DNA of 64,000 bases from Chenggangzhangella methanolivorans (GTDB lineage Bacteria; Pseudomonadota; Alphaproteobacteria; Rhizobiales; Methylopilaceae), in assembly GCF_019797865.1 (NCBI RefSeq), contig NZ_CP081869.1:2319501-2383500 (forward strand). The letters are read 5' to 3'. Position numbers and translations under genes: made by a program. Position 1 is the first letter of the stretch. Each line of letters starts with the position of its first letter. The notes under the pieces were generated by a model. It searched no databases, was not told where the DNA came from, and was given only the letters and a program-made list of their open reading frames with translations. Shown piece by piece: positions 1 through 8,464 of this stretch.

Positions 1-227
1 GCCAGACCGATCGCACCGCCCCGGGCGCGAACCGCGCGCCCAAGGAGGTCGCCGCGACCCTCGGCGACTACGCCGCGCTCGGCAAGGCGGCCGCCAAGGC
101 GATCCCTGGCGCGACGCTGGTCGAGTTTCCAGGCCGGGGCCACTCGCCCCATGTCGAGGCGCCGGAGGAGTTCGACGCCGCCCTTCTCAAGGCGCTCTCG
201 GCCTCGCCCGCCAAGACTGCGCCCTGA
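1..227 (+). CDS. alpha/beta hydrolase, C-terminal part only
   Basis: The window opens inside this gene; 74 residues are visible in frame 3, ending at TGA 225-227. The segment has the usual end of an alpha/beta-hydrolase: a late turn near QTDRTAPG, then a GHSPHVEAPEEF stretch whose histidine (about base 140) is probably the catalytic His of the Ser-Asp-His triad. The nucleophile and acid lie outside the window, so the substrate cannot be stated. It runs in the same direction as the next gene, 65 bases away. Confidence 0.7.
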   Translation, partial: QTDRTAPGANRAPKEVAATLGDYAALGKAAAKAIPGATLVEFPGRGHSPHVEAPEEFDAALLKALSASPAKTAP

Positions 228-292
228 CGCCGCGGACGCCTTGCGAAGCGCCCCCGCGAGGAGGATCATGACGGCTCGATGAGGGAGGCGCG

Positions 293-682
293 ATGAGCGA
301 TTCCGAGCCTATACGACTGATCCCCCGCGCCGCCGCAAGCGCGCAGGACTCTCCTCCGCTGCAGTCTTCCGCGGCCGTCTCGCAGGTCTCGTTCGACCGC
401 CGCGAGCTCCAGGATCTCCTGACCCTCTACGGACGGATGGTCGCGGCCGGCGAGTGGCGCGACTACGCCATCGACTTCCTGCGCGACCAGGCGGTGTTTT
501 CAGTGTTCCGCCGCACGAGCGAAGCCCCGCTCTACCGGATCGAGAAGACGCCGCGGCTCGCGCGCCGCCAGGGCGCCTATGCGGTGGTGGCGGCCGGCGG
601 CCTCATCCTGAAGCGCGGCCCCGACCTCGCCCGCGTTCTCGCGGTGCTCGAGAAGAAGACGCTGAGGCTGGTGACGGCGTGA
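293..682 (+). CDS. DUF2794 family protein
   Basis: This 129-residue protein matches the alphaproteobacterial DUF2794 family in length and in its central and C-terminal pattern: FDRRELQDLLTLYGRMVAAG, then DYAIDFLRDQAVFSVFRR, then a lysine-rich end. No signal peptide or membrane segment is visible, so it is probably cytosolic. The first 35 residues are low-complexity and variable. No function is known for the family, and the neighbours do not suggest one. Confidence 0.85.
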   Translation: MSDSEPIRLIPRAAASAQDSPPLQSSAAVSQVSFDRRELQDLLTLYGRMVAAGEWRDYAIDFLRDQAVFSVFRRTSEAPLYRIEKTPRLARRQGAYAVVAAGGLILKRGPDLARVLAVLEKKTLRLVTA

Positions 683-784
683 CCCTGTCGTCACGGACGT
701 GACGAGACGTCCGAAAGGCGCCGCCGTCCGGAACGTCGTGGACGCGGGCGACGGGGCCCGACCGCCCGGGAAGCTGACGGCTCT

Positions 785-807
785 CGTCCCGGATCACGTC
801 CGGGACA
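785..807. repeat. single 'cgtcccgga...tccgggac' palindrome (family C)
   Basis: Arms of eight bases (gtcccgga / tccgggac) enclose a five-base loop. The same core recurs as inverted pairs near 21.4, 31.0 and 50.4 kb. It lies between the convergent ends of the DUF2794 gene and the IalB gene, where it could also act as a bidirectional transcription stop, although no T tract is seen. Confidence 0.6.
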
Positions 808-813
808 CGGAGT

Positions 814-1377
814 TCACCGCGCCCGCGGCGCCGCGGCCCGGCATTCCTGATTGATCTTGTCGAGCGCAGCCGAAAGGCCCGAGAGCGAATAGCTCTGGGT
901 CGACTTGCGGCCGCGGGAGGGCGTCGCCTCGACGCTCATGTCGCGCCGGCCGCCGCGCATCGCCTCGACGAGCGCCGCCTGGTCCTCGTTGTTGCCCATG
1001 AAGGCGCCGTCGCCGCGGGTGAACAGCTTGAAGGTCGCGCCGTCGACCGTGAGCTCGACCTCGCTGCCGGCCTTCAGCTGGAAGCCCGGCATCACGCTCA
1101 CCTCGTTGTTCACCCCGTCCTGCGGGCGGTTCGAGATGAAGAAATAGGCCCCCTCGGGCGCCTGCGCGGAACGGCGGCGCGACTTCTGGGGCGTGGCGAG
1201 CGCGTAGCAGACTTTTCCGCCCTTCACCGGCGCCGCGTAGGCGTTCCAGTCCTTGAACTCGCCGATCTGCGTCGGCTGCACGCCGGCCGGCGCCTGGGCG
1301 CTCGAAGGGGAAACCCACAGCCCGGCGATGACCGCTCCGGCGGCGGCGGCGAAGAGGAGCGGTGCGCGGTCGATCAT
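814..1377 (-). CDS. secreted invasion-associated locus B (IalB) family protein
   Basis: The 187-residue protein starts at ATG 1377, giving a clean signal peptide (residues 1-28, basic start, Ala-rich core, cleavage near SSAQA). The frame is open further upstream, but that part does not resemble a protein. The mature part carries the IalB pattern: KDWNAYA, VCYALATPQKS, FFISNRP, VMPGFQL and a late paired cysteine (NQEC). IalB proteins are periplasmic; they were named for Bartonella erythrocyte invasion but are widespread in free-living alphaproteobacteria, so no virulence role should be inferred. The gene is divergent from the ECF sigma gene. Confidence 0.8.
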   Translation of the reverse strand: MIDRAPLLFAAAAGAVIAGLWVSPSSAQAPAGVQPTQIGEFKDWNAYAAPVKGGKVCYALATPQKSRRRSAQAPEGAYFFISNRPQDGVNNEVSVMPGFQLKAGSEVELTVDGATFKLFTRGDGAFMGNNEDQAALVEAMRGGRRDMSVEATPSRGRKSTQSYSLSGLSAALDKINQECRAAAPRAR

Positions 1378-1645
1378 GGAACAGCTTTCGTCTCTTAACG
1401 GCGCCGCGGGACGGCGGGCGCATTCAAACGACGCTTCGCGCCCGGCGCCAAGCCCCACAACGGCGGCGCAGCCCGGGTTTCGGGACCTTGGTCCTATCAA
1501 ATCATGGTAAATGTTTAGAAAACGGCCATGCGACGCAAGAGCCGTAGGCGAGGGCCGGCAAGCGTGCTTAACTCGCCGCGAAACGCCGGATCGGCCCCGC
1601 CGAACGAGGGCCGTCCCGCATCGCCAGGGAAGGGCCGAGCCGATC

Positions 1646-2251
1646 GTGACGACGCCCAAGGCCGAGACCGACGCCCAGCGCGAGGAGCGCCCCGCCGCCG
1701 TCATGGCGGCGCTCGTGGCGCGCGTCGCTTCGCGGCGCGACCGGGAGGCCTTCGAGCAGCTGTTCGATCATTACGCGCCGCGCTTGTGCGCCTATCTGGC
1801 GCGGCTCGGCTGCGAGCCGGCCCTCGCCGAGGAGATCACGCAGGACGCCATGGTGGCGCTCTGGCGCAAGGCCGACCAGTTCGACCCCGCCAAGGCTTCG
1901 GTCGGCGCCTGGCTCTACCGCATCGCCCGCAACCGGCGCATCGATCTCCTGCGCCGCGCCCACGGCGGGTCGGTCGAGCTCGAGGAGACGGCGATGCCCG
2001 TCGACGACGCGCCGACGCCCGACGAGGCGCTGGCGGCGCATCAGCGCGAAACGCTCGTCGCCCGCGCCATGCGGGGCCTGCCCGCCGAACAGCTTCGCCT
2101 CGTGCGCCTCGCCTTCTTCGAAGAGCGCTCCCACAGCGAGATCGCGGACGCCACGGGCCTTCCGCTCGGCACGGTGAAATCCCGCATCCGGCTCGCCTTC
2201 GGGCGGCTGCGCCGCAGCCTCGAGGCGGACGGCCTCGCGGACGCCAACTGA
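1646..2251 (+). CDS. ECF-type RNA polymerase sigma factor, orphan
   Basis: Using the GTG at 1646, the product is 201 residues. Sigma-70 region 2 is clear (about residues 30-100, including FDHYAPRLCAYLARLG and WLYRIARNRRIDLLRR), followed by an acidic linker and a region 4 helix-turn-helix (about 140-190, HSEIADATGLPLGTVKSRIR). The region 2 sequence resembles the RpoE/ChrR (ECF11-like) group, but no ChrR or other anti-sigma gene is adjacent on either side. The quinone oxidoreductase starts 13 bases after the stop and may be co-transcribed. The start codon is uncertain because the frame is open to 1511. Confidence 0.85.
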   Translation: MTTPKAETDAQREERPAAVMAALVARVASRRDREAFEQLFDHYAPRLCAYLARLGCEPALAEEITQDAMVALWRKADQFDPAKASVGAWLYRIARNRRIDLLRRAHGGSVELEETAMPVDDAPTPDEALAAHQRETLVARAMRGLPAEQLRLVRLAFFEERSHSEIADATGLPLGTVKSRIRLAFGRLRRSLEADGLADAN

Positions 2252-2264
2252 GAGCCCAGATCCC

Positions 2265-3236
2265 TTGAAAGCCGTTCTCTGCGTCGAACTCGGCGGGCCC
2301 GAGGCGCTGAAGCTCGTCGATCTCGACGATCCCGTTCCGGCCGACGACGAGGTCGTGGTCGACGTCGCCTATGCGGCGCTCAACTTCTTCGACACGCTCA
2401 TCATCGCGGGCCGCTACCAGACCAAGCCCGACCTGCCGTTCTCGCCCGGCGGCGAGATGGCGGGCGTCGTCTCCGCGGTCGGCGCGCGCGTCGAGGGCCT
2501 CGCCGAGGGCGACCGGGTGGCGGGCTATCTCGGCTACGGCGCGGCGCGCGGCAAGGTCGCGGTCAAGGCCGAACAGCTGACGCTCGTGCCCGAGGAGCTT
2601 CCGCTCGACAAGGCCGCCGGCCTCATCATCACCTATGGCACGACGCTGCACGCGCTCGCCGACCGCGGCGCGCTGAAAGCCGGCGAGACGCTCGCCGTGC
2701 TCGGCGCGAGCGGCGGCGTCGGGATCGCGGCGGTCGAGATCGGCAAGCTGCTCGCCCGCGTCATCGCCTGCGCCTCCTCGGCCGATAAGCTCGCCTTCGC
2801 CAAGGAGCGCGGGGCCGACGAGCTCATCGACTACACGACGGAGGACCTCAAGAGCCGGCTAAAGGAGCTGACGGACGGCTGCGGCGTCGACGTCGTCTAC
2901 GATCCGGTCGGGGGCGAGGCCACGGAGGCGAGCGTGCGCGCGCTCGCCTGGCGCGGCCGGCATCTCGTCATCGGCTTCGCGGCCGGCGACATCCCGAAGC
3001 TTCCGCTCAATCTGCCGATGCTGAAGGGCGCGGACGTGCGCGGCGTGTTCTGGAGCGCCCATGCCGAGCGCGAGCCCGCGGCGCATCGCGCCGAACTCGC
3101 CCGCATCTTCGACTGGGCGGCCGACGGCGAGATCTCCGCCCCTGTCGACTCGGTGCTGCCGCTTGCGGAGACCGCCGAGGCGATCGCCCGAATCAAGCGT
3201 CGCGAGGCGAAGGGGAAGATCCTGGTGCGGCCGTAG
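2265..3236 (+). CDS. NADPH:quinone oxidoreductase (MDR superfamily)
   Basis: This 323-residue protein is a zinc-independent medium-chain reductase of the quinone oxidoreductase type. The N-terminal GroES-like fold is followed by the NAD(P)-binding motif LGASGGVGIAAVEIG near residue 146 and a typical C-terminal end (AIARIKRREAKGKILVRP). Such enzymes reduce quinones or enals with NADPH. The gene follows the ECF sigma gene by 13 bases in the same direction, which suggests a stress regulon, but no promoter element proves it. Confidence 0.85.
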   Translation: MKAVLCVELGGPEALKLVDLDDPVPADDEVVVDVAYAALNFFDTLIIAGRYQTKPDLPFSPGGEMAGVVSAVGARVEGLAEGDRVAGYLGYGAARGKVAVKAEQLTLVPEELPLDKAAGLIITYGTTLHALADRGALKAGETLAVLGASGGVGIAAVEIGKLLARVIACASSADKLAFAKERGADELIDYTTEDLKSRLKELTDGCGVDVVYDPVGGEATEASVRALAWRGRHLVIGFAAGDIPKLPLNLPMLKGADVRGVFWSAHAEREPAAHRAELARIFDWAADGEISAPVDSVLPLAETAEAIARIKRREAKGKILVRP

Positions 3237-3265
3237 GGCGGCTCCGCTCGACCTCGCCGCCGCCG

Positions 3266-4114
3266 TCACGCCAGCGCCTTCCTGAACCACGCGGCGGCGA
3301 ACTCGGCGAAGATCCTCACCCGCGGATTGGCCCGCAGGTCCGGGTGGAACAGCACCCAGAGCTCCGACCTCAATGCGGCGATCGGCTCGCCGACGCGCTC
3401 CAGCCTGTCGTCGGCCATGTAGTCCGGCAGCAAGGCGCGGCCCCAGCCCTGCGCGGCTGCGGCGGCGGCGGCCGAGAGGCTGTTGACCCGCAGGCCCACC
3501 TCGTCCTCCGAGGCGTGTTCGGCGAGCCAGCGCGCGGCCGGCGCCGCCGCGACGTCGCCGTGATAGCCGATCCACCGGTCCGGCGCCGCGCCGCCCTTCG
3601 CCCGATAGGCCGCGTAATCGAACGAGCCGGCGCGACGGCCCATCAGGGTCTCGGGCGGGCTCGTGGTCGGACGAATCGCGACGTCGGCCTCTCGTCGGGC
3701 GAGATCGAGCATCGGCGCGCCGACGTCGAGCGCGATCCGCGCCTGCGGATGCCGTTCGCCGAACGCCTTCAGGCAGGCGCAGACGCGCGGCGCCAGCGTG
3801 TCGGCCGTCGTCACCGTCAGCGGTCCGACCAGCCGGTCGTCGAGCGCGGCGACGCGGCGTTCGACCTCGGCCAGCCGATCCTCGATCGCCGCCGCGACGT
3901 CGAGGAAGGGCTCGGCGCGCGCGGTCGGCACGAGCCGCTCGCCGCGCCGCTCGAACAGCGGCCCGCCGATGCGCGCTTCGAGATCGCGCAGCCGCCGGTA
4001 GAGCGTCGCGAGATGCCCGCCGCCGGCGGCCTGCGCCCGGCGCATGCTCGTCGCCCGGGCGATCGACGCGACGAGCCGGACGTCGTCATGGGAGATCGAC
4101 GTATTCGCGCTCAT
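3266..4114 (-). CDS. LysR-family transcriptional regulator
   Basis: ATG 4114 gives a 282-residue protein with the LysR layout. A winged helix-turn-helix occupies residues 8-67 (LATLYRRLRDLEARIGGPLFERRGERLVPT), followed by a linker helix and an effector-binding domain (from about residue 95, TVTTADTLAPRVCACLKAFGERHPQARI). It is divergent from the azoreductase/SMR pair with 87 bases between the starts, the normal arrangement for a LysR protein and its target. The effector is unknown; a quinone or azo compound would fit the target genes. Confidence 0.85.
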   Translation of the reverse strand: MSANTSISHDDVRLVASIARATSMRRAQAAGGGHLATLYRRLRDLEARIGGPLFERRGERLVPTARAEPFLDVAAAIEDRLAEVERRVAALDDRLVGPLTVTTADTLAPRVCACLKAFGERHPQARIALDVGAPMLDLARREADVAIRPTTSPPETLMGRRAGSFDYAAYRAKGGAAPDRWIGYHGDVAAAPAARWLAEHASEDEVGLRVNSLSAAAAAAAQGWGRALLPDYMADDRLERVGEPIAALRSELWVLFHPDLRANPRVRIFAEFAAAWFRKALA

Positions 4115-4201
4115 GCGAACTCTCTTCGCATCTGACGGCAATGACGTCTCATGGACGCAAATTACGTTGGCGGCTCCCATCACGGCAAGCGGAGCCCGCC
4201 G

Positions 4202-4846
4202 ATGATCCGTATCCTTCATGTCGAAGCCTCGCCCCGGCGCGAGGCGTCGCGATCGAGCGAGGCCGCGGCCGCCTTCCTCGCAGAGGTCGCGACGTCGGCC
4301 GCCGACGCCGAGATCGACCGTCTCGGCCTGTGGGACGAGCCCCTGCCCGAACTCGACGGCGACGCGCTCGCGGCGAAATACGCCCGCCTCGCCGGGACGC
4401 CGCTGACCCCCGCCCAGCAGGCCGCGTGGGACGGCGTCGCAGGGCTCGTCGAGCGGCTCGACGCAGCGGACGCGGTGCTGATCTCGACGCCGATGTGGAA
4501 CCTCAGCCTCCCCTACCGGCTGAAGCACTGGATCGACCTCGTCACCCAGCCGGGGCTGAGCTTCAGCTTCGATCCCGCCTCGGGCTACGCGCCGCTGCTG
4601 CGGCCCCGCCCGACCGTCGCGATCCTCGCCAGCGCCGGCGACTTCTCGAGCGGGCGGAGCTTCGGCCGCGCCGATTTCGCGAGCGACTATCTGCGCGCGG
4701 CGCTTGGCTTCATCGGGCTCACCGGCGCCGTCGTCGCGCCCGTGCAGCCGACCGCCGGGCCGCCGGATCACGTCGCGGCCGGAGTCGCGGCCGCGCGCGA
4801 CCGGCTCGCAGCGCTGGCGCGGACCTTCTCCGGAGCGGGCCGATGA
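4202..4846 (+). CDS. azoR: FMN-dependent NADH-azoreductase family protein
   Basis: The start at ATG 4202 gives 214 residues beginning with the flavodoxin-like strand MIRILHVEASPR. The phosphate- and flavin-binding serines follow (REASRSSEAAAAF). The TPMWNLSLPYRLKHWIDLV segment around residue 100 matches the FMN-contacting loop of AzoR-type enzymes. AzoR enzymes reduce quinones and azo bonds by two-electron steps. The ATGA overlap at 4843-4846 couples translation to the SMR gene, and a divergent LysR regulator lies upstream, forming a compact detoxification module. Confidence 0.85.
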   Translation: MIRILHVEASPRREASRSSEAAAAFLAEVATSAADAEIDRLGLWDEPLPELDGDALAAKYARLAGTPLTPAQQAAWDGVAGLVERLDAADAVLISTPMWNLSLPYRLKHWIDLVTQPGLSFSFDPASGYAPLLRPRPTVAILASAGDFSSGRSFGRADFASDYLRAALGFIGLTGAVVAPVQPTAGPPDHVAAGVAAARDRLAALARTFSGAGR

Positions 4847-5169
4847 GCGCGGCGTGGGGCTGGGCCCTTCTCGTCGCCTCGGGACTGACGGACGTCGCCT
4901 GGGCGTTCGCGACCAAGCGCTCCAACGGCTTCACCGAGCCGCTCTGGAGCGTCGTCTCGCTCGTCTTGCTCGCGGCCTTCATCGCGATGCTGGCGAAAGC
5001 GCTGCAGGTTCTCCCGCGCGGCCCGGCCTATGCGGTCTGGACCGGCGTCGGCGCGGTCGGCGCGCTCGCCGTCGGCGTCGCCTTCCTCGGCGAGGCGCTC
5101 GATCCGGTCCGCATCTGCTTTGCGGGCGTCATCGTGATCGGCATCGCTGGCCTGAAGCTCGCGGGCTGA
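4843..5169 (+). CDS. SMR-family small multidrug/guanidinium-type exporter
   Basis: The 108-residue protein has four predicted membrane helices and the general SMR pattern, including PRGPAYAVWTGVGAVGA in helix 3 and LDPVRICFAGVIVIGIAGLKL at the end. In the first helix, the position normally held by the essential glutamate is aspartate (GLTDVAWAF). A carboxylate is kept but the side chain is shorter, which in EmrE-type carriers changes proton coupling. The start overlaps the azoreductase stop by four bases, so the two products are probably made together. Confidence 0.85.
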   Translation: MSAAWGWALLVASGLTDVAWAFATKRSNGFTEPLWSVVSLVLLAAFIAMLAKALQVLPRGPAYAVWTGVGAVGALAVGVAFLGEALDPVRICFAGVIVIGIAGLKLAG

Positions 5170-5176
5170 ACCGCGG

Positions 5177-5563
5177 TCACCGCTTCAGGTCGGTGGGATC
5201 GCCGAGATCGCGGTTCAGCGCGACGGCCTCGGCGACGAGACGGGCGACGAGCTCGGGCGAGACCCCGTCGCCCTCGAGAAACGTTCGCGTGGCGAGCTCG
5301 TACTTGCCGCTCGGCTTCAGGGCGGGATCGACGCCGGTCAGCCGCTTTCCGCGCCAGAAGCCGAACAGCACCCTCGCTTCTTCGGCGCGGATCAGCAGGA
5401 CGGGGCCGTTCGAGACATAGACGAGGTGGCCCCACTTGATCCGCTCTTCGAGCCGCCCCGCGGCGAGCACGCTCGCGCGCAACGCGCTAACGAGCTCCCG
5501 CCGCCAGCCGTCGAGCGCGGCCAGATAGGCGTCCGGGGTTTCGGCGGCGGGCGTCTTGCGCAT
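5177..5563 (-). CDS. DUF1801 family protein
   Basis: This 128-residue cytosolic protein has the DUF1801 (YdhG/Fra-like fold) pattern: EERIKWGHLVYVSNGPV, then VLFGFWRGKRL and KYELATRTF. The family is common and its biochemistry is unclear. The gene converges on the SMR gene with seven bases between the stops and is divergent from tsaB. Confidence 0.75.
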   Translation of the reverse strand: MRKTPAAETPDAYLAALDGWRRELVSALRASVLAAGRLEERIKWGHLVYVSNGPVLLIRAEEARVLFGFWRGKRLTGVDPALKPSGKYELATRTFLEGDGVSPELVARLVAEAVALNRDLGDPTDLKR

Positions 5564-5639
5564 GCGCGCGACGATAGCCGGCGCCGGCGCCGCTCGCGAG
5601 GCGCGGACTTTCCGCGCGAAAACCTGCTACTGACCGGCG

Positions 5640-6314
5640 ATGCGCGTCCTCGCCGTCGACACCGCTCTTTCGGCCTGCTCGGTCGCCGTCGTCGAGACGG
5701 CGGAGGCGGACGCGCTCGCGCATGTCTCCTCCATCGCGATGGCGCGCGGCCACGCCGAGGCGCTGATGCCGGAGGTCGCGCGCGTGCTCGAGGCGGCCGG
5801 CGGCCTCGAAGGGATCGAGCGCGTCGCGGTCACGGTCGGCCCGGGCAGCTTCACGGGACTCCGGGTCGGGCTCGCCTGCGCGCGCGCCATCGGGCTCGGG
5901 GCGAAGATCCCCGTGGTCGGGGTCACGACGCTCTCTGCGCTCGCCGCGCCCTGGCTCGCGCTCGGCGACGGCGCCACCCCGGTCGCGGTCGCGATCGACG
6001 CCCGGCACGAGCGCGTCTTCTTCCAGGCTTTCTCCGCGGACGGTCGCCCGCTCGTCACCGCGCGGCTGATCGAGGCCCGCGACGCCGCCCGCGCGCTCGG
6101 CGACGGCGCCGCGATCCTCGTCGGCTCCGGCGCGGCGCTCGTGGCGGCCCATGCGCCGCCGTCTGCGCGAATGGTCGCGGGCGACGCGCCGGACCCGCTC
6201 TGGGTCGCGCGGCTCGGCGCGGCGTGCGATGCTCCGACATCCGCGCCGAAGCCGCTCTACCTCAAGGCGGCCGACGCGCATCCGCAGACGCAGGGGCGAA
6301 TCGCCCGACGCTGA
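5640..6314 (+). CDS. tsaB: tRNA threonylcarbamoyladenosine synthesis subunit TsaB
   Basis: The 224-residue protein begins with the ASKHA strand MRVLAVDTALSACSVAVV and contains the TsaB signature VGPGSFTGLRVGLACARA at about residues 66-83. TsaB partners TsaD and TsaE in making the t6A base of tRNAs that read ANN codons. It precedes rimI, as in many alphaproteobacteria. The frame is intact. Confidence 0.92.
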   Translation: MRVLAVDTALSACSVAVVETAEADALAHVSSIAMARGHAEALMPEVARVLEAAGGLEGIERVAVTVGPGSFTGLRVGLACARAIGLGAKIPVVGVTTLSALAAPWLALGDGATPVAVAIDARHERVFFQAFSADGRPLVTARLIEARDAARALGDGAAILVGSGAALVAAHAPPSARMVAGDAPDPLWVARLGAACDAPTSAPKPLYLKAADAHPQTQGRIARR

Positions 6315-6356
6315 GCGGGTAAGGCAGGGGCGGGACCACGAAGGCGCGGGGGCGCG

Positions 6357-6858
6357 ATGCTGTGGCTTTGGTTCTGGGACGCGTATTTCGCGCGGCCCGA
6401 ATCCTGGGCGGTGGAGATCGCCGACGCCGGCGACGCGGACGAGCTCGCGCACATCCATGCGGGCGCCTTCGCGCGCGGCTGGAGCATCGACGAGATGGAG
6501 CAGCTCTTGCGCGACCGGTCCGTGGTCGCCTGCGCGCTGAGGCGCGAGGGGCGCCGGCAGGTGCTCGGTTTTCGCGCTCTCGCGGGTCGCCGAAGACGAG
6601 GCCGAGGTGCTCTCGATCGCGGTCGCGGCCGAGCGTCGCGGCGCGGGCGGCGGCAAGGCGCTGCTCGGCCGCCATCTCGGGCGGCTCGCGGGCCAGGGCG
6701 TGCGCCGCGTCGTGCTCGAGGTCGACGAGGACAACGAGCCCGCGCTCGCGCTCTATCGCGCCTTCGGCTTCGAACAGGTCGGCCGCCGCAAGGCCTATTA
6801 CGCCCGCGCCGACGGCAAGCGCGGCTCGGCCCGCGTCATGGCGCTCGAAATGGCGTGA
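6357..6858 (+). CDS. rimI: ribosomal-protein alanine N-acetyltransferase RimI-like (frameshifted)
   Basis: The N-terminal half (LWFWDAYFARP, HAGAFARGWSIDEMEQLL) is in one frame, and the acetyl-CoA-binding half (VLSIAVAAERRGAGGGKALL, then VLEVDEDNEPALALYRAFGF) is in another. Removing one T from the TTTT run at 6569-6572 joins them as GFALSRVAEDEAEVLSI, giving 166 residues, the normal RimI length. The break is therefore probably a consensus insertion. RimI acetylates the N-terminal alanine of ribosomal protein S18. The tsaB-rimI-fur order supports the call. Confidence 0.85.
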
Positions 6859-6969
6859 TGGCCGCTTGGCCTCCGACCGGTTTACGCCGGCTCCGCGCGA
6901 TCCTATAAGCTCCCGATCCGGGACGACGAGCGACCCAGGAACTGGAATTCGACGGGACGGCGCCCGCAA

Positions 6970-7398
6970 TTGTCCACGCATTCTTCAGACCAGATCGAAG
7001 CGATCTGCGCCCAGAAGGGCATGCGGATGACCGAGCAGCGCCGCGTCATCGCGCGCGTGGTCGCCGACGCCGACGATCATCCCGACGTCGAGGAGCTCTA
7101 TCGCCGCGCCTCGGCGGTCGATCCGCGCATCTCGATCTCGACCGTCTACCGCACGGTGAAGCTGTTCGAGGACGCCGGCATCATCGCGCGGCTCGACTTC
7201 CGTGACGGCCGCTCGCGCTACGAGCCGCAGCCCGACGAGCATCACGACCATCTGATCGACCTACGCTCGGGCAAGATCATCGAGTTCCGCGACGAGGAGA
7301 TCGAGGCGCTGCAAGCCGCCATCGCCGAGCGGCTCGGCTATCGGCTCGTCGACCACCGGCTCGAGCTCTACGCCGTGCCGATCGACGACAAGGACTGA
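6970..7398 (+). CDS. fur: Fur-family metalloregulator, Mur-like
   Basis: With the TTG start at 6970 the protein has 142 residues: an N-terminal winged helix (GMRMTEQRRVIARVVADADDHPDVEELYRR) and a C-terminal dimer domain. The metal-site segment reads DEHHDHLIDLRSGKIIEF. The cysteines of the usual HHDHLICxxC form of Fur are absent, as in the alphaproteobacterial manganese regulator Mur. This suggests a manganese- or iron-sensing repressor without a structural zinc-cysteine site. Its position after rimI and before plsC is conserved in rhizobia. Confidence 0.85.
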   Translation: MSTHSSDQIEAICAQKGMRMTEQRRVIARVVADADDHPDVEELYRRASAVDPRISISTVYRTVKLFEDAGIIARLDFRDGRSRYEPQPDEHHDHLIDLRSGKIIEFRDEEIEALQAAIAERLGYRLVDHRLELYAVPIDDKD

Positions 7399-7405
7399 CC
7401 GCGAC

Positions 7406-8265
7406 ATGGTCCGCCGCCCCTTGCGCGCGATCGCCTCGGCGCTGGTCCTCGTGCCGACCGTCATCGTGCTCGCCCCGATCCAGCTCGCGCTGATGCGGAT
7501 GAACTCGCCGCACGCCCAGACGCTGCCGATGAAGTTCCATCGCTTCGCCATGGCGGTGGTGGGCGTGCGCGTGAAGGTGATCGGCGAACCCTCGTCGGAA
7601 CGCCCGCTGCTGATCGCCTCGAACCACGCCTCCTGGCTCGACATTCCGGTTCTCGGCTCGGTCTGCCGCATGTCGTTCGTGGCGAAGTCCGAGATCGCCG
7701 GCTGGCCGGTGTTCGGGCAGCTCGCGCGGCTTCAGCGCACCATCTTCGTCGACCGCGCCCGCCGCACCGCGACCGCGCAGGTCAATGACGAGATGGCCGC
7801 GCGCATGATCGCGGGCTCGCCCGTCGTGCTGTTCGCCGAAGGCACCTCCAGCGACGGAAACCGGGTGCTGGCCTTCCGCACCTCGCTGCTCGGCGCCGCG
7901 CGGGCGGCGATCGCGGCCTCGGGCGGCGCCAGCATCGCGGTCCAGCCGGTCTCGGTCGCCTACACCCATCGCAACGGCCTGCCGCTCGGGCGACTCGGTC
8001 GCCCCTTCGTCGCCTGGTACGGCGAGATGACCTTCGCGCATCACCTCTGGTCGATCCTGCGCGACGGCGCGATCGACGCCACCGTGACGTTCGGCGAGAC
8101 CATGCGGGCCGACGCCGGCACCGACCGCAAGCGCCTCGCCGCAGTCGCCGAGCGCGAGGTGCGCCGCCTCACCACCAACGCCCTGCTCGGCCGCAAAGCC
8201 GAGGACGTCGCCGGGCGAAGGCGATCGAGGCGGGCGAGCCGGTCCAGCAAAGCGAGCACGCGTGA
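7406..8265 (+). CDS. plsC: 1-acyl-sn-glycerol-3-phosphate acyltransferase (3' frameshift)
   Basis: The protein starts with a membrane helix (ALVLVPTVIVLAPIQLALM) and carries the acyltransferase motifs NHASWLD (HX4D, about residue 72), VDRARR and FAEGTSSDG. It would transfer an acyl chain to lysophosphatidate in phospholipid synthesis, or to a lyso-ornithine lipid. Near 8215 one base seems to be missing: restoring it gives a short end (KAIEAGEPVQQSEHA) and the stop at 8263-8265, 286 residues in all. Without that correction the frame runs through a repeat pair into the next gene as a false 589-residue fusion. Confidence 0.85.
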
Positions 8266-8290
8266 GTATTTCGGAGAGCGCCGCCGCCTT

Positions 8291-8434
8291 CTCCCCTCCC
8301 CCTTGCGGGGAGGGGTCGGGGGTGGGGGTGGCTCAGACCGAAGCGCAAAGGGCGACGTCGCTCTACGCCGACGCTTTCTGCGCCATCCTGAACCACCCCC
8401 ACCCCCACCCTCCCCGCAAGGGGGAGGGGAGCGG
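8291..8434. repeat. inverted pair of 'cccctccccc-ttgc-ggggagggg' palindromes (family A)
   Basis: A copy at 8291-8335 and its reverse complement at about 8388-8434 enclose some 50 bases. Each copy contains its own GC-rich hairpin followed by a G-rich tail. The same pair structure appears in the yej operon and, in variant form, before truB and downstream of the DMT exporter. It lies between the corrected end of plsC and the EI24 gene. Confidence 0.85.
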
Positions 8435-8464
8435 CGACGTCGCGCCACCCGGGGTTCGCCTCTG

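Noticed and set aside
8291..8434. CRISPR-like or riboswitch element
   Set aside because: There are only two inverted copies with no regular direct repeats. The same pair recurs at other unrelated sites, so it is a dispersed repeat.
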